Of a stretch of 26,750 nucleotides of DNA, positions 1-7,600 are shown in pieces. Position 1 is the stretch's first letter. Each line of letters opens with the position of its first letter. The stretch is from a virus: the IMG/VR virus record IMGVR_UViG_3300027856_000157, positions 1 through 26,750 of that record. The stretch is one strand, 5' to 3'. The notes below the pieces were generated by a model. The model was not told the DNA's origin. It did not search any database and saw only the letters and a list, made by a program, of their open reading frames with translations. Both the position numbers and the translations under genes were made by a program.

Positions 1-1185
1 GGACGCGTATTCGCTGTTACTCCTACAAAAATGTACGAGATATTTAAGAATGGTACATTTAAAGAGTTAGGTGACGTTGACTTTAGAAGTAGAGTTTCAA
101 TGGAGGACAACGGCATTCAAGTTGTTGCTGTAGATGGTTTTAAAGGGTATTACTTTGATGCAAGGGATAGCAGAGTTAAAGAAATAACTAGCGAAGCTTT
201 TTACCCGGCAACAACAGTTACATACCAGGATGGTTATTTTCTGTTTGATAGAAAGGGAACTGGTCAATTCTTCATTTCTGAGCTTCTTGATGTGACATTT
301 GATCCTCTTGATTTTGCAACCGCTGAAGGTCAACCTGACCCACTGGTAGCAATACTTAGTGATCACCGTGAAATATTCTTATTTGGAACGGAAACAATTG
401 AGGTTTGGTATAACTCAGGAGCTTCAGACTTTCCTTTTGAGAGGCATCAAGGCGCATTTATTGAGAAAGGATGTGGCGCTCGCTATTCAGTAGCTAAGCA
501 AAACAATACTGTTTATTTTGTCGGTTCTGACCTAATGGTTTATCAAATGACTGGATACACTCCAATCAGAATAAGCACACATGCAGTAGAAAAAACACTG
601 AAGGGAGTTAGTCTTGATGATGCCTTTGCTTATACATATCAGGATGAAGGTCACTTGTTTTATGTGCTAACAATCCCAAGCAAAGATATTACCTGGTGTT
701 ACGACATTTCAACTGGTGCCTGGCATGTTCGCCAGTCTTATCAGTTTGGCCGTCACCAGTCTAACAATGCAATCTTTTTTGACTCAAAAACTTTGGTTGG
801 TGATTTTCAGAATGGTCGCATTTATCAAATGGCCGGGAACTTTTACACCGATGACGGCGAGCCTGTTATTCGTGAGTTCGTTCTTCCAACTGTTAATAAT
901 GGTCGAGAGTTCTTAACCGTTGATAGTTTAGAGTTTGATATGGGCACTGGTGTCGGGCTTATTAACGGCCAAGGTAATGATCCAGAATTGCGCGTTTACT
1001 TCTCAAAAGACTCAGGAAAGACATACAGCGAAAGCTTTAAGCGTGGTCGCATTGGTAAAGTGGGTGAATACTTAACAAGGGCGAAGGTTAACCGTTTTGG
1101 TGCTGCTAGACAGTTCACATTTAAGGTAGAAATATCAGATCCTATCGCTATAGACATAGGGGGGGCGTGGATCGAAGTCAGATGA
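1..1185 (+). CDS. P22 gp10-like tail accessory factor (packaged DNA stabilisation protein), 5' end missing
   Basis: The reading frame is open from base 1 with no stop before the first ATG at 31. The residues before that ATG (GRVFAVTPTK) read as normal protein, so the gene begins outside the window. At least 395 residues are visible against about 470 in P22 gp10. The repeated short beta-rich blocks (for example DGYFLFDRKGT, GTETIEVWYNSG, NNTVYFVGSDLMVYQMTGYTP) are typical of the gp10 family, which forms the beta-propeller-like hub ring that plugs the portal and retains packaged DNA. The order of the following genes matches P22 (needle, gp14, gp7, gp20 and gp16 positions), which supports the call. 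It is the first visible gene of the late virion operon and is followed by a hairpin terminator. The family call is confident; the start is not in the window. Confidence 0.85.
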   Translation, partial: GRVFAVTPTKMYEIFKNGTFKELGDVDFRSRVSMEDNGIQVVAVDGFKGYYFDARDSRVKEITSEAFYPATTVTYQDGYFLFDRKGTGQFFISELLDVTFDPLDFATAEGQPDPLVAILSDHREIFLFGTETIEVWYNSGASDFPFERHQGAFIEKGCGARYSVAKQNNTVYFVGSDLMVYQMTGYTPIRISTHAVEKTLKGVSLDDAFAYTYQDEGHLFYVLTIPSKDITWCYDISTGAWHVRQSYQFGRHQSNNAIFFDSKTLVGDFQNGRIYQMAGNFYTDDGEPVIREFVLPTVNNGREFLTVDSLEFDMGTGVGLINGQGNDPELRVYFSKDSGKTYSESFKRGRIGKVGEYLTRAKVNRFGAARQFTFKVEISDPIAIDIGGAWIEVR

Positions 1186-1191
1186 TATAAT

Positions 1192-1226
1192 AAGGGCGGT
1201 AGTGTTATCAGCACTGCCGCCCTTTA
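1192..1226 (+). terminator. Rho-independent terminator-like hairpin after the gp10-like gene
   Basis: A 13-bp arm AAGGGCGGTAGTG (1192-1204) pairs with CACTGCCGCCCTT (1212-1224) with one T-G wobble around a 7-base loop. It starts 7 bases after the gp10 stop. The following tract is only weakly T-rich (TATCAAATTATT), so termination may be partial. Its position between gp10 and the homing endonuclease suggests that it either limits transcription of the inserted gene or arrived with it. Confidence 0.6.
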
Positions 1227-1251
1227 TCAAATTATTAATTGGAGTAATAAG

Positions 1252-1755
1252 ATGACAAGTGAAATTTTAACTCAAAACGAGCTAAAGAGCATACTTAAAT
1301 ACAATAGAAATACTGGCGAGTTTATTAAAAGGTTTTCCTCTGGAAGCACAAAGAAGGGAAGCATTGCTGGAACGGTCCAAAAATCTGGTTATGTTCAGAT
1401 AGAAATTAACGGTAAAGGCTACAAGGCTCACAGGTTGGCGTGGCTTTATGTGACGGGGGCGTTCCCAAGTGATCAGATCGACCACATTAACCACATTAGA
1501 TCTGATAATAGCTTTGTAAATCTTAGAGAGTGCAGCAACATTGAAAACTCAAAGAACGCAAAAATGCCAAAGAATAACACAAGTGGCTTTGTAGGAGTAA
1601 ACTTCAGTAAATCCGTTGGTAAGTGGCATGTAAGGGTTGGTGTAGACGGTGTCCGTGTTCACGTTGGTTATTTCGATTTAAAAGAAGATGCTGTATTAGC
1701 TAGAAAAAAAGCAAACGTAGAATATGGCTATCACGAAAATCACGGGGTTAGGTAA
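1252..1755 (+). CDS. HNH homing endonuclease with AP2 DNA-binding domain
   Basis: This 167-residue protein has an HNH_3-type nuclease core at about residues 57-100: H60 in YKAHRLAW, the DHIN motif at 77-80, and N90 in FVNLRE. A C-terminal AP2-like domain follows at about 110-165 (TSGFVGVNFSK, KWHVRVGVDG, GYFDLKEDAVLARKKAN). This HNH plus AP2 arrangement is typical of free-standing phage homing endonucleases, which cut a target allele lacking the gene and spread by repair. A GGAG ribosome site lies 7 bases before the ATG. The stop overlaps the next start (TAATG), so the downstream fibre gene may be translationally coupled to it. P22 has no gene between gp10 and gp26, so this is an insertion in the virion operon. 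The family call is secure; whether the nuclease is active, and its target, are unknown. Confidence 0.85.
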   Translation: MTSEILTQNELKSILKYNRNTGEFIKRFSSGSTKKGSIAGTVQKSGYVQIEINGKGYKAHRLAWLYVTGAFPSDQIDHINHIRSDNSFVNLRECSNIENSKNAKMPKNNTSGFVGVNFSKSVGKWHVRVGVDGVRVHVGYFDLKEDAVLARKKANVEYGYHENHGVR

Positions 1756-2456
1756 TGGCTGATAATAAAACTGAAAACCTGGTATCTAAACCGCCGCTTC
1801 AAGTTAAGCTTATCGACCAGAACGGGCTTATGGCTCGCGCCTGGTCTGTTTGGTTTCGTGATCTGTACCACCGAGTTGCTTACAAGGGTGGCAATTCTAT
1901 TGATGAAAACATTGAAGATATAGACCAGCTTGTTGCTGCTGTTGAGGCTAATATAATTTCCATTGCGGAAAACAAAGAAGCAATTGAAACAAATGCTTTA
2001 GCTATTGCTCAGAATGCTGAAGACATTGCCGTAAACTCAGCGGCTATTGTTCAAAATGCTTTAGCTATTGCTCAGAACACTGCAAACATTACAGCAAACG
2101 CACAAGCAATTGTCTTACTTGCAAATAGTCTTGACGCTCACGTTAACGCAAGCCAGGCTCACAACTCTAACGGTGATGTAGTTGGCTTTAATGATACGGC
2201 TACAGAGTCAACGGTTGGCCTGGTTGCTAGAATGGATTCCATTTCTGACGCGGTAGATTCAACGGTTAATATTACTACTGCCGATATTGGGGCAGCTCCG
2301 ACAGCTTACGATCAGGCTTACACGCAATCAGTAACCGACTTGACGAACGAAAACAAAGCGGCAATAAATCAACTGGCTTCAGACCTTAACGATGCTATTG
2401 CGGTTCTTAATAACTTATTGGCAGAGAGCAAAACCTCCGGCCAGATGACAACTTAG
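1755..2456 (+). CDS. Coiled-coil virion fibre protein in the tail-needle (gp26) position
   Basis: The protein has 233 residues, the same length as I recall for P22 gp26, and sits where gp26 follows gp10. Residues 10-42 (PPLQVKLIDQNG, ARAWSVWFRDLYHRV) form a short N-terminal block seen in many podophage structural proteins, possibly the virion-docking part. Residues 70-118 are seven unbroken heptads with the pattern I-x-x-N (I70/N73, I77/N80, I84/N87, I91/N94, I98/N101, I105/N108, I112/N115). This is the asparagine-in-core pattern of trimeric coiled coils found in tail needles and fibres. A second helical stretch closes the C-terminus. It overlaps the HNH stop by one base (TAATG). The role as a needle that plugs the gp10 ring is inferred from position and coiled coil, not from clear sequence identity; a different tail fibre is the alternative. 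Confidence 0.55.
   Translation: MADNKTENLVSKPPLQVKLIDQNGLMARAWSVWFRDLYHRVAYKGGNSIDENIEDIDQLVAAVEANIISIAENKEAIETNALAIAQNAEDIAVNSAAIVQNALAIAQNTANITANAQAIVLLANSLDAHVNASQAHNSNGDVVGFNDTATESTVGLVARMDSISDAVDSTVNITTADIGAAPTAYDQAYTQSVTDLTNENKAAINQLASDLNDAIAVLNNLLAESKTSGQMTT
1991..2077 (+). repeat. 24-bp exact direct repeat inside the coiled-coil gene (63-bp period)
   Basis: Bases 1991-2014 and 2054-2077 are identical (they begin AAATGCTTTAGC and end GCTCAGAA) and are offset by 63 bp, which is exactly 21 residues or three heptads. Both encode the segment NALAIAQN. Exact identity at the DNA level, including third codon positions, points to a recent internal duplication or exchange in the coiled coil. 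Confidence 0.8.
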
Positions 2457-2468
2457 TAAGGTAGACTT

Positions 2469-3029
2469 ATGGAAGAAACAAACACAAAACTTGAAGAGTC
2501 TAAATCTCTTGCCATTGTTGCGGCGGTATCATCGGTTGATATTGCTGAACGCCGTGGGAAAATTAACGCTCTTGAGTTGGCAATGCTTCAGGAAGAGCAA
2601 GTTCCTATTGATGTTAACCACCGCTTTAATGGTGGCATTTATGCGCGTGAAATTACAATTCCAAAAGGAACTTTGCTAACTGGTAGAATCCATAAATTTG
2701 ATCACTTCGATATTATGCTTAGTGGTGATATTTCTGTTTCAACCGATACCGGGGAAGTTAAGCGCCTTACTGGTTTAAATATCATGGAAGGCAAAGCTGG
2801 CAAGAAGCGAGCAGGGTACGCGCACGAAGATACACACTGGATCACGTTCCACTGTTCAGAAGAGCGTAACCCTGAAGAAATGTATGAATTTCTAACTTGC
2901 GGCTCATTTGAAGAGCTGGAAGAGTTTAACTATTTACTTGAACAAGCAATGAAGCAAATTGAGCATGATGAAGCTGTATTAACTGAATGCGCTAAAGCTA
3001 TCGTTGATAAGGGGGATTTATGTCAGTAG
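2469..3029 (+). CDS. Cupin-like phage protein (gp14 position)
   Basis: A 186-residue protein with an N-terminal helical part (1-45), a central cupin-like beta domain (about 48-130) and an acidic helical C-terminus. The central part carries NHRFNGGIYAREITIPKGT, then TGRIHKFDHFDIMLSGDISV, then GYAHEDTHWITFH, with histidines at 51, 75, 79, 119, 123 and 128. This block belongs to a cupin-like family common in podophages and other phages, usually annotated as hypothetical or cupin. The regularly placed histidines suggest metal binding. It lies in the place of P22 gp14, a small head-completion and ejection-related gene, but I see no sequence link to gp14. A TAAGG ribosome site precedes the ATG, and its 3' end overlaps the next gene by 10 bases. 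The fold call is moderate; the function is unknown. Confidence 0.6.
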   Translation: MEETNTKLEESKSLAIVAAVSSVDIAERRGKINALELAMLQEEQVPIDVNHRFNGGIYAREITIPKGTLLTGRIHKFDHFDIMLSGDISVSTDTGEVKRLTGLNIMEGKAGKKRAGYAHEDTHWITFHCSEERNPEEMYEFLTCGSFEELEEFNYLLEQAMKQIEHDEAVLTECAKAIVDKGDLCQ

Positions 3030-3709
3030 TTGCAGCGGCTGTTATTGGCTCTGCTGTTGTTGGTGGGGTGGCATCTTACCAGTCTGGTAAGGCGCAAGAG
3101 AAAGCGGCAAAGAGCGCGGCGGCTTCACAAGAAGCAATTGCTGATGAAAACGTGGCACTTCAGCGTGAATTAGCAAACCAGCAACGTGAAGACTTTGCGC
3201 CGTGGCGTGATGTTGGTGAGCAAGCATTAAATCAAATGTGGGCTGGTGTTCAGTCTGGTGAGTTTGAGGTTGGTGATATTGATGTAACCAAGGACCCTGG
3301 TTATCAATTCAGAATGGATCAGGGTATTGAGGCGCTTGATAAATCGGCGGCGGCTCGTGGTAGACTGCTTAGTGGTGCTCAGCAAAAAGGTGTTACTGAT
3401 TATTCTCAGAATGTAGCAAGCCAGGAATACGCTAACGCTTATGCTCGTGAGGCTAATGAGAAGGCGCGCAAGTACAATATGCTTTCAGGGTTGTCTTCTG
3501 GTGGCCAAGCTTCTGCTGCTGGACAAGCTCAAGCGACTAGCAACCTTGCAGGCACTACCGGAAATATTCTTTCTAACCTTGGCACATCACAAGCTCAGTC
3601 TGAATATGCACAAGGACAGGCCAGAGCTGGCGCTTATCAAGGCGTAGCTCAATCGGGAAATCAGGCAGCACAAAACTGGTTAATGTATAAAACTTTGGGG
3701 GCTTCGTAA
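3020..3709 (+). CDS. P22 gp7-like DNA transfer (ejection) protein
   Basis: The protein has 229 residues, matching the length I recall for P22 gp7. The N-terminus (SVVAAAVIGSAVVGGVASYQSG) is a hydrophobic, Gly/Ala-rich segment typical of proteins that cross or insert into the cell envelope during ejection. The body contains DPGYQFRMDQGIEALDKSAAARGRLLSGAQQKG followed by a YANAYAREANEKARKYNML stretch, which is the signature of the gp7/injection-protein family. The C-terminal third is Gly/Ala/Ser/Gln-rich with low complexity. A strong GGGGGA ribosome site lies inside the end of the upstream gene, whose stop it overlaps by 10 bases, and its own stop overlaps the next ATG (TAATG), so the cluster is tightly coupled. 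It probably travels in the capsid and helps form the DNA conduit across the envelope. Confidence 0.75.
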   Translation: MSVVAAAVIGSAVVGGVASYQSGKAQEKAAKSAAASQEAIADENVALQRELANQQREDFAPWRDVGEQALNQMWAGVQSGEFEVGDIDVTKDPGYQFRMDQGIEALDKSAAARGRLLSGAQQKGVTDYSQNVASQEYANAYAREANEKARKYNMLSGLSSGGQASAAGQAQATSNLAGTTGNILSNLGTSQAQSEYAQGQARAGAYQGVAQSGNQAAQNWLMYKTLGAS

Positions 3710-4587
3710 TGGCAGCTAATCAATATGGTATCGACTTGGGCGAGATATACCGAACCAAAGCAGCGGTTGAAGGTGCTCGCACTCAAAATAAATTATCCGG
3801 TTTAAAGCTTGGTGAAATGGAACGTGAAATTTCAGAGCGGCCAGCAAAAGAGGCGGCTGCTACTGAACGTAAAAACTTGCTTACTGGACTACGCCAAAAA
3901 GCGGTTGGTGGTGATGTTAGCGCACAGCAACAATTATTAGCCTTGGATCCTGAAGGTGGTGCAACGTTCATTGATGCTGTAACCAAGATGGATGACCGCA
4001 AGATTAAAGCAACTCAGCGATCAGTTGATGAAATGGGCCAACTTTCCGGGTACGTGCTTCAAGGAAAAACACCTGAAGAACAGGCTAGGCGTTATCAGCT
4101 AATGCGCCAGGGCGTTTCACCTGAAGTGCAATCAAAGCTACCGGAGCAATATGATCCGCAATTCATGGAACTGTCACTATCTAAAGCTATGGCAATGGAT
4201 AAGCTACTTGAAAACCCTAAAGCTATTCAGGTAGGTGGCGAAGATGTTGTTTATAAGGCTGGCCGAGAAGTTGAGCGCAAGACTCGCCCGGTTAAAACTT
4301 CCGACAATGGTTCTGATGGTGGTGGTGTTAAGTCGGCTGATGAAAGCTTGATGTATCGCCAGTCAGTTGAATTGCTTGGCGGTCTATTTGATCAGGCTGG
4401 CAATATTACCAATCTCGATCCTACTGTTAGAAACAAGGTCCAGGGTATTGCTACCGAAGCAACTAACATTTTCCGTGAAGGTGGTGTAACTCGATCACAA
4501 GCCGTTAAACAAGCGGCTCAGAAGTTTGGGCTTGAAGTTCCTGACGCTGGTAGTACAGTTGATAATGACCCTTTAGGCATTCGATGA
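3709..4587 (+). CDS. Putative internal virion/ejection protein (gp20 position)
   Basis: This 292-residue, mostly helical, charged protein has no catalytic motif that I recognise. The N-terminal 60 residues are predicted helix (GARTQNKLSGLKLGEMEREI). The middle includes TPEEQARRYQLMRQGVSPEVQSKLPEQYDP, a pattern seen in podophage proteins encoded between gp7-like and giant gp16-type genes. A Gly/Ser/Asp-rich linker at about residues 195-208 separates it from a C-terminal helical domain ending in PLGIR. It starts inside the stop of the gp7-like gene (TAATG) and is followed by a hairpin before the giant gene. Position and composition suggest an ejected internal protein like P22 gp20, but P22 gp20 is considerably longer and I see no direct similarity. 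Confidence 0.55.
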   Translation: MAANQYGIDLGEIYRTKAAVEGARTQNKLSGLKLGEMEREISERPAKEAAATERKNLLTGLRQKAVGGDVSAQQQLLALDPEGGATFIDAVTKMDDRKIKATQRSVDEMGQLSGYVLQGKTPEEQARRYQLMRQGVSPEVQSKLPEQYDPQFMELSLSKAMAMDKLLENPKAIQVGGEDVVYKAGREVERKTRPVKTSDNGSDGGGVKSADESLMYRQSVELLGGLFDQAGNITNLDPTVRNKVQGIATEATNIFREGGVTRSQAVKQAAQKFGLEVPDAGSTVDNDPLGIR

Positions 4588-4593
4588 TAAACG

Positions 4594-4614
4594 AGCCCTT
4601 TAATTAGGGCTTTA
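4594..4614 (+). terminator. Short palindromic hairpin before the giant gene
   Basis: AGCCCT (4594-4599) and AGGGCT (4606-4611) form a perfect stem with a TTAATT loop, followed by only three T residues. It lies between the 292-residue gene and the giant gene. It is weak as a terminator and more likely attenuates or trims the message ahead of the very long gene. Confidence 0.4.
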
Positions 4615-4630
4615 ATACAGGAGAGCCGCC

Positions 4631-7600
4631 GTGAGCGAGTTCATACAAAGCTTTAGAGAACAAAACCCTCAATACAATGATATGGCTGATGACCAACTGG
4701 TTACAGCTCTTCATGGTAAATACTATTCAGACATTCCCATTGAACAGTTCAATCAAAAAATTGGCTTTCAAGTCGCACCGATTGACCCGGCCGTTAGTGA
4801 TCCAGTAGCAGAGCAAGAGCCTGGTTTAATCGCACAACCAAGACCACAAGATCCTGTTTCACCTATGACTGGTTACGGTGCCTCTTCAGATATTCCACAG
4901 CAACAACCTGTTGACGGCTTTACTGGTGCCGCAATGAAGGCACCTGAAGAGCAAAGCATGTTAGAGCTTGTTAGTGGCAAGCTTAAAAACTGGGGCGCTG
5001 GCGCTGGTGAGCGAGCTGGTGACGTTGGTGGCGCATTACTTCAGACTATTGAAACGGTTGGTTCTGGACTTGAACAGAAGTTTCCTATGGGCGGCCTTGT
5101 TTGGGAAGATGGTGACATTATCCCTTCTGTACTTGGTCCTGAAGAATGGGCTAAGCGAGAAGCTAAACCGATCCTAACTAAAGGTGCTGACGTTCTTAAA
5201 GGTATTGATCTTGGCTATCAAGAAAAAGTCGGATGGGAAGACGTTAAAAAGTCATTCTCTGAAGGTGGTCCATTGTCCGGTAGCGCTTATGCTGACGTTT
5301 TAGAATACGGTCTTGAACAAGGCGTTAAGTCGGTCCCTGATATGGTGGCGGCTATTACTGCTTTGCCTGCTTACATCTTTGCCCGTTCTGGTGAGATTGG
5401 TGAACAGAGAGCCCAAAACAAAGGTAAGGAAAGTGCTGAGCTTGAAGATGTTCTTGAAGCTGCGCCTTTTGCTGTTGCCGCTTCATTGCTTGAGCGTATC
5501 GGTGCCAAAGGTATCACCCAAGCTGGAAAAGAAGAGATCGGAAAAGAAATCTTGAAAGCTGGCATTAAAGAATCAACCAAGCGTGTTGCTGCTGCTGGCG
5601 GCAAGGCCATGACCAAAGAAGCGGCCACTGAAGCAATTCAGGAAGGCATGATTGAATATGTTGGTGAACGTTACGGCACTGACGTTGCGATGGATTGGAA
5701 AGAGGCACTTGATCAGGCTGCGGCTGGCGCTGTTGCTGGTGGTGTATTTGGTGGCACTGGCGGCGGTGTTATGGCTACTGCTAACGAGATCAATTATTCA
5801 CCTGAGAAGGTTATCGCTAAGCAGCTTGAAAAAGATATTGAAGCTACTGAGGTTGTAGGCACTGAGCAAGCGGCTATTGAAGCGCTATCACCTGAACAGG
5901 CTCAAATCCAGAAAGAGCAAAAACCGCAACAAAAACAAGAACTTAAAGCAAAAGAAGGGGAAGCTAAACCTGATCCAGTAAAGCCAGTTGCAAAGCAAGA
6001 GTTTGAAATTGATAAGGCTCAAACCACTGAGCAAGATCCTGTTGCGCTTGAGCTTCCTGAAGAGAAGCCAGTTAAGCAACAAATCGTTGGCAAGGAAGTT
6101 GTTGAAGCGCCGATTGAAGAAATAGCGATTAGCGAAGACGTTCCTCAATTCAAAGAAGGCGCTAACGTTAAAGGTGTTGTTGAGCCATTGGGCGGCAAGT
6201 TTGAAAGAACTGGCGTTGCTCCTGTTCAAATATGGGTCCGTGAAGATGGTCGCAAAGAGGTGATCAGCGGTCGCCACCGTTTAGACTTAGCTGAACGTAG
6301 TGGAGAAAAAACAATCCCGGCTCAATATCATTATGAGTCTGAAGGTTTCGGAGCAGATCAGGCGGCTGTGCTTGATGCCATGCTTAATATTCGTGAAGGT
6401 CAAGGTAAGGTAAAAGATTATGTCGATTTCATCAAAGCAACAAAACCAAGAAAACAAGAAGCAGAGTCACAAGGAATACTGGCAAGGCAGACGGGCAAAC
6501 GGGCTTTCACAATCGCAACTGAAGGAAGTGATGCGCTCATTACCAGCCACCGAAACGATCAGCTAACTGACGAGGCCGCAACTCGCATAGCTGAAGCAGC
6601 ACCACGTAATGAAAAGCTTCAAGCTGTTGGTATCAAGGCCATTCAAGAAGGTAAGACTATTGCTGTTGCTGAAAACATGGTTAAAGCCGTTAAAACCATG
6701 ACAGACGAAACCGCACAGCAAAGTGGTGATCTGTTTGGTTTCGATGACTCTGCTATGGTCGAGGCTGAAAACCTGGCGAAATCAGCAGTTAAGAAACAAA
6801 ACGAAATTCAAAAAACTTTGTCGGCGGTACAAGGTGCAGCTAAGCGACCAGAGTTAGCCGCTAAAGAAGGCGTTGACGTTAAAAACCCTGAAGCTATTAA
6901 GGCCCGTATTGCTGAACTGAAAGAGCAAAAGCGTGATTGGCAAAACTGGCACACTAACCCTAAGTTAACCCAAGAGCTTAAAGCTCAACCTGAAAAGGCG
7001 GTAACTGATGAGAAGCCAGCGATCACGGAAGAAGCTAAAGCACCAGCACCAGAGCCTGCGGCGCAACCTTCACCTAAAGAGAAGGATAACTTTACCAACT
7101 GGAACGCTAAAGATAGTGAAGGCGGTCCGGCTGAGCAGTCATTCACTCGCGGCGAATATGCCAAGGCAGTAAAGAGCGACAAGGATAAAACTTTCTTTGA
7201 TGGTGGTGAAATCGAAGGAATTTCTCAAGCCAAGCAGCAAGCAAAGATTAAAGGCGTATGGCATGACTTTGGTTCTATCGTTAAAGCTGATAAGCCAGAG
7301 CCAATTAAAAAGCCAACTAAGCCAATGTCTGAAGTTGTCGAGTCTGTTAGCAAGAAGAAAGGCAAAGGCTTGACTGATGCTGATAAAGTGCCAGCGCCTA
7401 AAGCAGACTACGCCACTGAGCCAGCTCAAGCTTATCGCTCTTTTATGGAATCGGTAGCCAATCAAACCGCTACTGTTGCCGAAATTAAAGCCGATGCTGA
7501 AAGCCTGGTTAAAAACAAGGACGCTATTATTGCCAAGATGAGTGATCGCAAGTTCACCAAGGCAATGCTTCAGCAAATAACTCACTCACCACGGTCTGAT

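Noticed and set aside
5888-7585. Long minus-strand reading frames opposite the giant gene (5888-6277 and 7139-7585)
   Set aside because: They are antisense to a clear gene, lack ribosome sites, and their composition is that expected of reverse-strand shadow frames.
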